The notes: a model not told the origin generated them from the letters alone. 8,935 nt of DNA from Alphaproteobacteria bacterium (GCA_023141075.1 JAGLKL010000041.1:1-8935), one strand, 5' to 3'. Positions 1 to 6,544 are shown, numbered from the stretch's first letter. A program made the numbers and translations.

Positions 1-25
1 TAAAAGCTATGAGTTTAGACCCTAG
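1..25 (+). repeat. Dispersed repeat R3, copy 1
   Basis: These 25 bases match the reverse complement of 7714-7738 at 24 of 25 positions. Positions 7-24 also match 1263-1280 on the same strand at 16 of 18 positions. The shared core is GTTTAGACCCTA. The copy lies about 40 bases upstream of the GT4 gene and may continue to the left of the window. I do not recognise the family. A short intergenic repeat fits best. Confidence 0.6.
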
Positions 26-63
26 CACTTCCCTAAGAGCAAAAACCCTATTATTTTTAACCC

Positions 64-1224
64 ATGAACAATGCGAATAACAATTTCGTCATTATGCAAA
101 TCATCCCCGAGCTTGGTGCCGGTGGAGCGGAACAGGGATGCATTGATACCGCCGCTGCCATTGTTGATGCCGGAGCAAAATCGATAATTGTTTCTCATGG
201 CGGATACCGTATAGGTGAACTGGAGCGTATCGGTGCTCAGCATATCAACATGCCTGTTCATAGTAAAAACCCGCTTACTATACTTAGTAACATTGCAAAA
301 TTGAAGACTCTGATCAGAAAGCACAATGTTGATATCGTTCATGTACGAAGTCGTGCCCCGGCATGGAGTGCATGGTACGCCTGCAAAGCCACAAATTGCC
401 ACTTTATGACAACATGTCATGCCCCTTATAACATCACAAACAAAATTAAGCGCCGTTACAACAGCATCATGACCAAAGGCGAAATTGTCATCGCAATATC
501 TGATTTTGTTGCGCAATATTTAAGAGATAATTACGAAATTGACCAGTCACGCATCCGCACAATTCACCGCGGAATCCCGATTGAGCGCTTCCACCCCAGC
601 GCAGTATCACCGGAGCGCATGATTGATTTGGCAGATAAATGGCGCATTCCTGACGGATCGTATGTAATTTTGCTGCCCGGACGTATTACGCGCTGGAAAG
701 GCCATCATGTCATGATTGATGCCATGGCCAAGATTGAGCGCGACGATATTCTTTGCGTCATGATTGGCTCTGATCAAGGACGCAGGGATTACCGCAAAGA
801 ATTAGAAAATGCGATTAACGAAAAAAATCTGGGTGCAAGAGTGCGTATTGTAGATCAATGCACCGACATGCCTGCCGCTTACATGCTCTCAACAATCGTT
901 GTTTCCGCTTCAATCGAACCCGAAGGTTTTGGCCGCGTGCCTGTTGAAGCGCAATCTATGGGCAAACCCGTTATCGCCACAGATCACGGCGGAGCAAAAG
1001 AAACTATTATCGGAGGAATGACCGGATGGTTTACCCCTCCTTCCGACTCGGATGCCTTGGCCAAAGCAATTAAAGAGGTTTTATCCATCGGCCCTACACA
1101 ACATGCAATACTGGCTGCTCGCTCCATGGGACACGTCGCAAAGCACTTTTCCAAACACACAATGACCGAGAAAATACTGGATGTTTATGCCGAGATATTA
1201 AGGGGCAAGCAGGATTGTAAGTGA
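64..1224 (+). CDS. GT4-family glycosyltransferase
   Basis: This is a retaining sugar transferase of the GT-B fold, expected to move a sugar from a nucleotide donor onto a growing surface glycan at the cytoplasmic face of the inner membrane. The 386-residue length is normal for the family. The N-terminal acceptor domain opens with a beta strand and a glycine-rich loop (QIIPELGAGGAEQG, residues 12-25). The C-terminal donor domain begins near LLPGRITRWKGH (203-214), where R207 and K212 sit as the donor-phosphate contacts do in GT4 enzymes. EGFGRVPVE (287-295) supplies the family E-x7-E motif, followed by GKPVIATDHGG (300-310). No Shine-Dalgarno sequence is visible before the ATG at 64 or before the internal ATG at 94, so the start is uncertain. 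The next gene follows after 13 bases on the same strand, so the two probably form an operon. A role in lipopolysaccharide core synthesis is inferred from the GT9 neighbour. Donor and acceptor cannot be read from the sequence. Confidence 0.9.
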   Translation: MNNANNNFVIMQIIPELGAGGAEQGCIDTAAAIVDAGAKSIIVSHGGYRIGELERIGAQHINMPVHSKNPLTILSNIAKLKTLIRKHNVDIVHVRSRAPAWSAWYACKATNCHFMTTCHAPYNITNKIKRRYNSIMTKGEIVIAISDFVAQYLRDNYEIDQSRIRTIHRGIPIERFHPSAVSPERMIDLADKWRIPDGSYVILLPGRITRWKGHHVMIDAMAKIERDDILCVMIGSDQGRRDYRKELENAINEKNLGARVRIVDQCTDMPAAYMLSTIVVSASIEPEGFGRVPVEAQSMGKPVIATDHGGAKETIIGGMTGWFTPPSDSDALAKAIKEVLSIGPTQHAILAARSMGHVAKHFSKHTMTEKILDVYAEILRGKQDCK

Positions 1225-1237
1225 TACATAGTTAATC

Positions 1238-2254
1238 ATGACAAAAAATCACATAACCGAATCTGTGGGTTTAGACCCTAACAAAAGACCTCCGCAAGAA
1301 CATATTCTTGTTATAAAGCTTGGCGCATTGGGAGATTTTATCCAAGCACTGGGGCCTATGGCTGCAATACGAAAATACCATAAAGAGGCTCACATTACTC
1401 TTTTGACCACCGGCCCTTACGAAGAATTTGCCCACCGCAGCAACTATTTCGACGATATCCGGCTGGATACAAAGCCAAAATTACTTGATCTCAATGGCTG
1501 GCTAAATTTACGAAAACGCCTGATAAAAGGGAATTTTTCCCGTGTTTACGATTTACAGAATAACGACCGCACATCCCTTTATTTGCGCTTGTTTCCGCAT
1601 AACAGACACCCTGAATGGATTGGCGTTGCTTCCGGTGCTTCACATAGAAACAACTCACCTCAGCGCACGCAAGGTACAGCCTTTGAAGGACATAGGCAAA
1701 CTCTGGCTCTGGCAGGGATAAACGATGTCATAGTCAATGATATGAGTTGGATCAAAGAAGATCTCTCCGCATTTGACCTTCAGCCGCCATTCATTTTGCT
1801 AGCACCGGGTTGCTCGCCCAAGCACCCGCAAAAAAGATGGCCTGTAGGATATTACATAAAAACTGCGCAAGCTCTTATCGATAAAGGATATCAGATCGTT
1901 CTTCTCGGCACAGATGCGGAAAAAGAGATAACGCAAAAAATCAGCCGAGCCTGCCCGCTCGCTCTGGATTTAACCGGAAAGACCTCTTTATTCCAAATCG
2001 TCGCATTGGCACATAAAGCTTATGCCGCCATTGGCAATGACACAGGCCCCATGCACATGATCGGGCCGACTCACTGCCCGTCAATTATTTTGTTTTCTTC
2101 TCATGGTGATCCGAAAAAACACACCCCGAACGGAGATAATGTATACGCTTTACAACGAGACAGTTTAGAGGATTTACTACCGCAATGCGTGCTAGATCAA
2201 TTCAGCATAATCGAAAAAAATCCCGAAACTACTAGACATTTACACGCAACATAA
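1238..2254 (+). CDS. GT9-family glycosyltransferase (heptosyltransferase-like)
   Basis: This is a GT-B enzyme of the ADP-heptose:LPS heptosyltransferase family, which adds heptose or a related sugar to the inner core of lipopolysaccharide on the cytoplasmic side of the inner membrane. ILVIKLGALGDFI (residues 23-35) is the N-terminal strand and glycine loop typical of GT9. LLAPGCSPKHPQKRWP (187-202) matches the start of the donor domain, with the family's K-R-W-P ending. GNDTGPMHM (266-274) is the diagnostic GND(S/T)G-x-x-H motif that contacts the nucleotide sugar. The 338 residues are close to the usual length. It follows the GT4 gene by 13 bases. Residues 1-21 lie ahead of the conserved core, and codons 10-15 (VGLDPN) coincide with a copy of repeat R3, so this extension may be repeat-derived. 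No clear ribosome binding site precedes the ATG. Whether it transfers heptose specifically is not known. Confidence 0.88.
   Translation: MTKNHITESVGLDPNKRPPQEHILVIKLGALGDFIQALGPMAAIRKYHKEAHITLLTTGPYEEFAHRSNYFDDIRLDTKPKLLDLNGWLNLRKRLIKGNFSRVYDLQNNDRTSLYLRLFPHNRHPEWIGVASGASHRNNSPQRTQGTAFEGHRQTLALAGINDVIVNDMSWIKEDLSAFDLQPPFILLAPGCSPKHPQKRWPVGYYIKTAQALIDKGYQIVLLGTDAEKEITQKISRACPLALDLTGKTSLFQIVALAHKAYAAIGNDTGPMHMIGPTHCPSIILFSSHGDPKKHTPNGDNVYALQRDSLEDLLPQCVLDQFSIIEKNPETTRHLHAT
1263..1280 (+). repeat. Possible R3 copy inside the GT9 coding sequence
   Basis: These 18 bases match positions 7-24 at 16 of 18 sites and share the uninterrupted core GTTTAGACCCTA. In frame they encode S-V-G-L-D-P-N near the N-terminus of the GT9 enzyme, ahead of its first conserved strand. 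This resembles the repeats that invade coding sequences in some alphaproteobacteria. The match is short and chance is not excluded. Confidence 0.35.
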
Positions 2255-2265
2255 AAAATTCAGAC

Positions 2266-2282
2266 AAGTTATATTATAACTT
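2266..2282. promoter_or_regulatory. 17-bp perfect palindrome downstream of the GT9 gene
   Basis: AAGTTATATTATAACTT is a perfect dyad of two 8-base arms around one central T, starting 12 bases after the GT9 stop codon. It has no following T-run, so a rho-independent terminator is unlikely. The size and symmetry resemble a dimeric repressor operator. Eleven bases of its right arm (TATTATAACTT) recur at 7700-7710, ahead of usp. The binding protein is unknown. In AT-rich DNA some such palindromes arise by chance. Confidence 0.35.
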
Positions 2283-2301
2283 TGAACAATAACAAGCCAT
2301 G

Positions 2302-2423
2302 GTAGTTTCACTTAAGAATAGTACATAACACGCGACTACACTACCTCGCTACGGTGATAAAATTATGCGCAGATAATCAAGAAAATCTCTCAAACAAAAT
2401 GTATTATTCTTAAGTGAAACTGC
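2302..2423. mobile_element. 122-bp MITE-like element with R1 inverted ends
   Basis: The left end (2302-2325) and right end (2400-2423) are inverted copies of the same 24-base sequence, core AGTTTCACTTAAGAATA, differing at two positions. About 74 bases without an open reading frame lie between them. The right end is flanked by TATA, as are two other copies of the end sequence in this window. The left end is flanked by CATG. TA next to the ends would suit an IS630/Tc1-mariner-type transposase acting in trans, but no transposase is present here. It lies between the GT9 gene and the 3' end of the arsR-like gene. The inverted structure is seen directly; mobility is inferred. Confidence 0.6.
2323..2346 (-). 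repeat. Repeat R2, copy 1 (inside the MITE-like element)
   Basis: On the - strand this 24-base stretch matches 5940-5963 and 6317-6340 at 22 of 24 positions each. It overlaps the inner edge of the left R1 end by three bases. The element is therefore an R1/R2 junction, whereas the other two R2 copies have no R1 beside them. Confidence 0.6.
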
Positions 2424-2430
2424 TATATTC

Positions 2431-2727
2431 TTAATCCTCACAAAACAGGCTGCATAAAGCTTTTAATAACACAGCCACAGATTCATCAAGAATTGAATAA
2501 TATATTGTTTGTGCCTCTCGTCTTGTTACCACAATCTTATCGCGGCGAAGCTTGGCCAGATGCTGCGATAAAGCCGACTGGCTTAACCCAACAATCTCTT
2601 CAAGCTCTCCTACACTCTTCTCTTTTTTGTACAATGCACAAATAATCAATAGTCTTTTCTCATTTGATAGTGCTTTCAAAAGCTTTGCTGCACGGGGTAC
2701 ATTGTACTCTACTTTTTTAATATCCAT
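2431..2727 (-). CDS. ArsR-family repressor, BigR/SqrR-like thiol sensor
   Basis: This is a small winged-helix DNA-binding repressor of the ArsR/SmtB family, expected to act as a dimer. From the ATG ending at 2727 it has 98 residues. LLKALSNEKRLLIICAL (16-32) is the helix before the DNA-binding motif. VGELEEIVGLSQSALSQHLAKLRRD (39-63) is the helix-turn-helix, and the wing follows with RREAQTIYYSI. Two cysteines, C30 and C96, are exactly 66 residues apart. This equals the spacing of the sensing pair in SqrR (C41/C107) and BigR (C42/C108), which form a polysulfide or disulfide bridge and release DNA. The ArsR3-type metal motif CVC is absent. An upstream in-frame GTG ending at 2778 would add 17 residues unlike the family and has no ribosome binding site, so I prefer the later start, although its own GAGA signal is weak. 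No sulfide-oxidation gene is adjacent, so the target is unclear; autoregulation is likely. Confidence 0.85.
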   Translation of the reverse strand: MDIKKVEYNVPRAAKLLKALSNEKRLLIICALYKKEKSVGELEEIVGLSQSALSQHLAKLRRDKIVVTRREAQTIYYSILDESVAVLLKALCSLFCED

Positions 2728-2789
2728 ATTTAGATTCTCATATATTAATATCCTACTGAAACAATTAAGATATTCCACTTAATTTACGA

Positions 2790-2801
2790 TTATTATAATA
2801 A
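2790..2801. promoter_or_regulatory. AT-rich palindrome upstream of the arsR-like gene
   Basis: TTATTATAATAA is a perfect 12-bp palindrome centred about 68 bases upstream of the preferred ArsR start, where the promoter should lie. ArsR-family repressors usually bind AT-rich dyads in their own promoters, so this could be the operator. The surrounding DNA is very AT-rich and a chance palindrome is possible. Confidence 0.3.
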
Positions 2802-2926
2802 AATAACAAATAATAATCTTTATAGATCATATTTTTTTCCACACGGCAAATGTATTTTGTGGTTGTACTGGATAATTAGTCCATATGTTCATCGCAATGA
2901 CGAATTTGCTTAAATGTTAGTTGCGG

Positions 2927-4087
2927 CTAAAACGCGGCTACTTTGTGCAGGGAGTTTGCAGAGCCGAGAATATCTTTTGCATAATATTCCCAGATTTTTT
3001 CAGCGATGCGGCGTTCTTCGTTTGTTGGAATAACGTGGTGCTCAAAATTTGGCATGAATTCCAGATGTTTGAGAATCATCTCACGAACGCTTGTCGCGTT
3101 CTCACCGATTCCGGCGGTAAAAACAAGGGCGTCCATTCCGCCGATTGATACAGCCATTGCTGCGATATATTGCGCTGTTTTAAATGCAAAATACTCAACA
3201 GCGAATTTAGCGTTTTCATCGTCGCTTTCGCAAAGAACCTTGATGTCGTTGCTAATGCCGGAGAGTCCTTTAAGACCGGATTCTTTGTAAAGCAGGGTTT
3301 CCATCTGTTTAAGATCATAGCCCATGTGATCCATAATATACATGATTGCACCGGCATCGATTGCGCCTGTGCGTGTTCCCATAGGCAAGCCGTCAAGAGC
3401 AGTCATGCCCATTGTGCTATCAATGCTTTTGCCTTCTTTTAATGCACACAAACTTGCACCGTTTCCAAGATGGGCAATCACGACTTTACCTTTTGCCAGT
3501 TTCGGGTGGTCTTTCTCCAGTTGTGATGCAATCCAGTCATAGGACAGGCCGTGGAAGCCGTAGCGTAACACGCCTTCTTCCGCCATCTCAAGGGGAAGAG
3601 CAAAATGCGTGAATAAAGGATCATGGTTGGCATGAAAGGCCGTGTCAAAACATCCGTATTGCAAGATGTCCGGCACTTTATCTTCGAGAATATCAACAGA
3701 AATCAGATTGTGCGGCTGGTGCAATGGCGCAAGATGAGTGATGCTGTGTAGATATTCCAGCGTTTCTTCATCCAGATATTCCGGAGTGGAAAAGCGTGAT
3801 CCACCGTGGACAATACGGTGTGCGGCAGCTTTTATATCCTCAAGTGCGAAATCATTATGAGCCAGCCATGCCAGAATGTGGTCTATGGCATCTTCATGCG
3901 TTTTTAGCGGGCATAAGGGCAGTTCCTGTGTTTCGCGGCTAATGGTTTTTGCTGAAAACCTTGATTCTCCGCCAATTTCATTTACGGTTCCCTGTGCGAG
4001 CAGGGGAATATCCGAACTTAATCCAAAAAGACGAAATTTGACGCTTGATGAACCGGAGTTGATGACAAAAAGATATTTCTGATTCAT
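2927..4087 (-). CDS. ackA: Acetate kinase
   Basis: This is a cytoplasmic enzyme of the ASKHA fold that converts acetyl phosphate plus ADP to acetate plus ATP, reversibly, and may also accept propionyl phosphate. The 386 residues are complete for the family. NSGSSSVKF (10-18) is the first phosphate loop with catalytic-site N10. HRIVHGG (90-96) holds the active-site arginine R91. GCFDTAFH (145-152) holds D148. FHG (178-180) holds H179. HLGNGASLCA (206-215) and TMGMTALDGLPMGTRTG (225-241) include R239. AGIGEN (325-330) is the adenosine-site loop, and PTNEE (354-358) carries the catalytic glutamate. All expected catalytic residues are present. The ATG overlaps the stop of the upstream phosphotransacetylase gene by one base (TAATG), with GGAAAG 7 bases before it, so the two are probably translationally coupled. 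No convincing terminator follows the stop. Confidence 0.97.
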   Translation of the reverse strand: MNQKYLFVINSGSSSVKFRLFGLSSDIPLLAQGTVNEIGGESRFSAKTISRETQELPLCPLKTHEDAIDHILAWLAHNDFALEDIKAAAHRIVHGGSRFSTPEYLDEETLEYLHSITHLAPLHQPHNLISVDILEDKVPDILQYGCFDTAFHANHDPLFTHFALPLEMAEEGVLRYGFHGLSYDWIASQLEKDHPKLAKGKVVIAHLGNGASLCALKEGKSIDSTMGMTALDGLPMGTRTGAIDAGAIMYIMDHMGYDLKQMETLLYKESGLKGLSGISNDIKVLCESDDENAKFAVEYFAFKTAQYIAAMAVSIGGMDALVFTAGIGENATSVREMILKHLEFMPNFEHHVIPTNEERRIAEKIWEYYAKDILGSANSLHKVAAF

Positions 4088-5499
4088 TACTTAATCTTTC
4101 CTTTTCTGCGTGCATCAGCCATTGCTTTGGCCACAGCACATGAGAGTAAACGTGTTCTAATTGAATCGGCGCGGCTGGTGAGAATGATCGGAACGCGGGT
4201 TCCAAGCATTATCCCGGCTGCATTCGCGCCACCTAAGAAAATAAGCTGCTTGGCCAAAATATTTCCTGATTCGATGTTTGGAGCAACGAGAATATCGGCA
4301 TCTCCAGCAACGGTGGAAGTAATTTTCTTTGTTTTAGCAGCGGCCATACTAATTGCGTTATCGAATGCCAGAGGACCATCGAGGTCGCCGCCTGTGATTT
4401 GACCACGATCAGACATTTTGCAAAGAGCGGCCGCATCAAGCGTTGAAGGCATGCTTTCAGTCACTGTTTCCACGGCTGAAAGAATAGCAACCTTTGGTTT
4501 GCGCTTTTTCTCTTCTTCAAACAAGACATTCCATAGGTCAATGGCGTTCTGACAAATATCAACTTTGGCTGATAAATTTGGTGTAATATTGGCCACCGCA
4601 TCGGTAATCATCAACGGCTTGTGATATGTGGGAACGTTTAAAAGAAAGACGTGGGAAATCCGGCGCTCTGTACGCAATCCGGCAGAAGATGGGACGACAG
4701 CTCCCAAAAGTTCGTCTGTATGAAGATTTCCCTTCATAAGGGCTTCAATATCACCGGCTACGGCCATTTTGACGGATATTTCAGCAGAGTCGTGGCTGTG
4801 CTCGGAATTGACGATTTCCCAACCGGTTGCATCAACTCCACTTTCTTTGATAGCAGCTTGAATGCGATCTTTAGGACCAATTAGAACCGGTATAATCAAA
4901 TCTTCTGAAACAGCATCCGCTACGGCTTCAATGCTGCTTGGGCTAACCGGATGGACGATACCAACGCGCAATGGGTCATATTCGCGGCTCTTTGCCAATG
5001 TGTCTTCATAGTGATATTTGCCGTGAACGGAAATCATCGGTGTATCAGGACGAAGAATTTTGATTTTACGGAGCGGCGCCAGCACAACTGCGGTTCCTTC
5101 GGCAACGACCTCATCTTTTTCATTGGTACAGACACAGTCAAAGATAACTGTTTTGTCCTTTTTCATTTTCTTTTTAACGGTGATTTTGGCCGTGATAACT
5201 TCATCAATCTTGATAGGTTGTTTGAATTTGATGTTCTGCTCCAGATAGCCGGTTCCAGGCCCCGGAAGTTCGGTTCCCAAAACAGTAGAGATCAGTCCGC
5301 CTGACCATATAGAGTGCCCGACAATGCCGTTAAAGCGTGTTTTTTCTGCGTATTCAGCATCGAGGTGAGTGGGGTTCACATCCCCGGAGACGGCAGCGAA
5401 TAAATGAATCTCCTGCCGGGTTAACTGGCGTGTTATTTCAGCAGAATCTCCTATATTAATTTCATCAAATATACGATTTTCTAACATTTCACTGGACAT
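4087..5499 (-). CDS. Bifunctional MaoC-type enoyl-CoA hydratase / phosphate acetyltransferase
   Basis: This is a 470-residue fusion. Residues about 10-140 form a MaoC/hot-dog hydratase domain with the hydratase-2 motif SGDVNPTHLD (38-47), in which D40 and H45 are the expected catalytic pair. They are followed by GHSIWSGGLISTVLG (61-75). Residues about 175-465 form a PTA/PTB domain that exchanges CoA for phosphate on acetyl or other short acyl groups, with the family signatures DGPLAFDNAIS (374-384), ADILVAPNIESGN (401-413) and GGANAAGIMLGTRVPIILTSRADS (423-446). The architecture matches the known bifunctional enoyl-CoA hydratase/phosphate acetyltransferase family of proteobacteria and differs from the long E. 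coli Pta. With the overlapping ackA it would make ATP from acyl-CoA. The hydratase domain could link this to crotonyl- or 3-hydroxyacyl-CoA, as in polyhydroxybutyrate metabolism, but that is inference. The ATG has AAAGG 8 bases upstream. Butyryl-CoA as the main substrate cannot be excluded. Confidence 0.93.
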   Translation of the reverse strand: MSSEMLENRIFDEINIGDSAEITRQLTRQEIHLFAAVSGDVNPTHLDAEYAEKTRFNGIVGHSIWSGGLISTVLGTELPGPGTGYLEQNIKFKQPIKIDEVITAKITVKKKMKKDKTVIFDCVCTNEKDEVVAEGTAVVLAPLRKIKILRPDTPMISVHGKYHYEDTLAKSREYDPLRVGIVHPVSPSSIEAVADAVSEDLIIPVLIGPKDRIQAAIKESGVDATGWEIVNSEHSHDSAEISVKMAVAGDIEALMKGNLHTDELLGAVVPSSAGLRTERRISHVFLLNVPTYHKPLMITDAVANITPNLSAKVDICQNAIDLWNVLFEEEKKRKPKVAILSAVETVTESMPSTLDAAALCKMSDRGQITGGDLDGPLAFDNAISMAAAKTKKITSTVAGDADILVAPNIESGNILAKQLIFLGGANAAGIMLGTRVPIILTSRADSIRTRLLSCAVAKAMADARRKGKIK

Positions 5500-6031
5500 T
5501 ACATAAACCTTTCGTGGTGATGACGTATGTGAATTCGGATCAGTATTATTTAAAACTCTAAAAAGCAGGACTTGACGAGGAACATCAAAAATAAAGACTA
5601 CTTAAATAAACCGGCATTATTATTTAATGCTGATATTTGGCGTTTTTGTGTTGTATGGGACACTAAATTTCTTAAGGTAGAGGTTAAAAGAAATACATAA
5701 CAGCTCATTGCAGGCAACACATTCGGCGAAGATTCTATCATAAGATGGTAAAATAGCAATATTTCGCATGTGCAAAATAAACTAAAACTGTTAGTTTTTC
5801 AGGCTTTATTTTAAGGAGAGCAAGCTACGCCCCGCTTTTATGGTGAATGCATTTTTTAGGTGAGAACTATCGTGTGGGTAAAGGCTGCGAAGGGATAAGG
5901 GTGGCTATGCGCGACCTGTAGCACATTCTACGTACAATTAGGTAGTGTAGTCACATGTTATGTCAGTTTGCGCTGTAGTTTTTAGTTGCAGGATGCTAAA
6001 TTTGAATGTGATCTCAGCAGAGGAGGAAATG
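5500..6031. other. Gene-poor region between pta and the DUF2798 gene
   Basis: About 530 bases with no convincing gene. The left part should hold the promoter of the - strand pta-ackA operon and a weak AT-rich hairpin (arms 5612-5619 and 5625-5632). Positions 5820-5925 are noticeably richer in G and C than their surroundings and are closed by GCTAC at 5824-5828 and GTAGC at 5918-5922, so a structured RNA or a decayed gene is possible. A copy of R2 lies at 5940-5963. I see no clear sigma-70 promoter here. Confidence 0.5.
5940..5963 (+). repeat. Repeat R2, copy 2
   Basis: This copy carries the core AGGTAGTGTAGTCAC and matches 6317-6340 at 22 of 24 bases. With TTAGG at the edge the identity runs to 27 bases. 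It ends in an ATG (5960) that opens a frame running straight into the DUF2798 gene. Copies 2 and 3 lie 377 bases apart in the same orientation and bracket that gene. Confidence 0.65.
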
Positions 6032-6289
6032 ATGATACATTTTCCAGAGAGACTTATTTTTTTATTCCAAGCTTTTTTAATCTCTTTGCTTATGACAGTT
6101 TTTGTTTCAGGTGTGAGTACGTTTGTCAGTGTTGGCACTATTAACGAACTTTGGTTTGACCTGTGGTTCGGTGTTTGTGGATTGTCATGGTTGATTTCTT
6201 TTCCGGCATTGTTTTTGATTTTGCTTTTTGTGAGGAAAACATCGGTTGGATGCGGCTGTTCTTGTGAATCGCAGAATAAGAGAGTCTAA
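6032..6289 (+). CDS. Small DUF2798-family membrane protein
   Basis: This is an 85-residue protein with two predicted membrane helices, roughly residues 7-27 (IFLFQAFLISLLMTVFVSGV) and 44-65. The two-helix layout and the first-helix pattern F-L-x-S-L-x-M-x-x-x-V-S-G-V-S-T fit DUF2798, small inner-membrane proteins of unknown function. The reading frame is open from an ATG at 5960, but AGGAGG at 6021-6026 lies 5 bases ahead of the ATG at 6032, and the extra residues before it come partly from repeat R2, so I place the start at 6032. The ATG at 6029 is only 2 bases from the ribosome binding site. The C-terminal tail contains GCGCSCES, three cysteines in a short span, which is unusual for this family and could bind metal or be redox-active. 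That is inference. No partner gene is obvious. Confidence 0.72.
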   Translation: MIHFPERLIFLFQAFLISLLMTVFVSGVSTFVSVGTINELWFDLWFGVCGLSWLISFPALFLILLFVRKTSVGCGCSCESQNKRV

Positions 6290-6316
6290 ACTCCGATTTT
6301 TAAAAGTATTTGCCTT

Positions 6317-6340
6317 AGGTAGTGTAGCCACGTGTTATGT
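6317..6340 (+). repeat. Repeat R2, copy 3
   Basis: This copy matches 5940-5963 at 22 of 24 bases and the reverse complement of 2323-2346 at 22 of 24. It also ends in an ATG (6337). The first codons after it (MSIAFVLKSCR) resemble those after copy 2 (MSVCAVVFSCR), which suggests that the two copies once shared more sequence than the 24 conserved bases. Confidence 0.65.
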
Positions 6341-6544
6341 CCATTGCTTTTGTCTTGAAAAGCTGCCGACTTAAAATTTTGCTGCAAAATCCTGATAAAA
6401 AAATAGTATTTCACTATAAATGTGGTAATTAAAGTGTGCAAAGTTTGCGCACGTGCTGGTTGCCGATAAAGTGATTTTTGATCTTGAATACGGTAAGAGG
6501 CTTGGATTGAAAAAGGTTTTGAAGTCAAGCGCAATTAGAGCGCA

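Noticed and set aside
22..516. 164-residue - strand open frame
   Set aside because: It lies antisense inside the GT4 gene, which has clear family motifs, and its protein shows no recognisable domain.
2820..2870. CCACA...TGTGG hairpin as a terminator of ackA
   Set aside because: On the transcribed strand it is followed by A residues, not the T-run needed for a rho-independent terminator.
2886..2904. TTCATCGCAATGACG, similar to the common CGTCATTGCGA intergenic repeat
   Set aside because: The match is about 11 bases only and no longer repeat unit is present, so it cannot be assigned.
5573..5589. TTGACGAGGAACATCAA as an FNR-type site
   Set aside because: The half-sites are separated by 7 bases in place of 4, and the left half ends in C.
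5783..5800. AAAACT/AGTTTT hairpin as a terminator
   Set aside because: Six A/T-rich pairs with a 3-base loop are too weak, and no gene ends just before it.
5960..6031. Upstream start of the DUF2798 gene at 5960
   Set aside because: The extra 24 residues derive partly from repeat R2, and the strong AGGAGG fits the ATG at 6032.
6286..6534. 82-residue - strand open frame in the intergenic region
   Set aside because: It overlaps the R2 copy, has no visible ribosome binding site and resembles no known protein.
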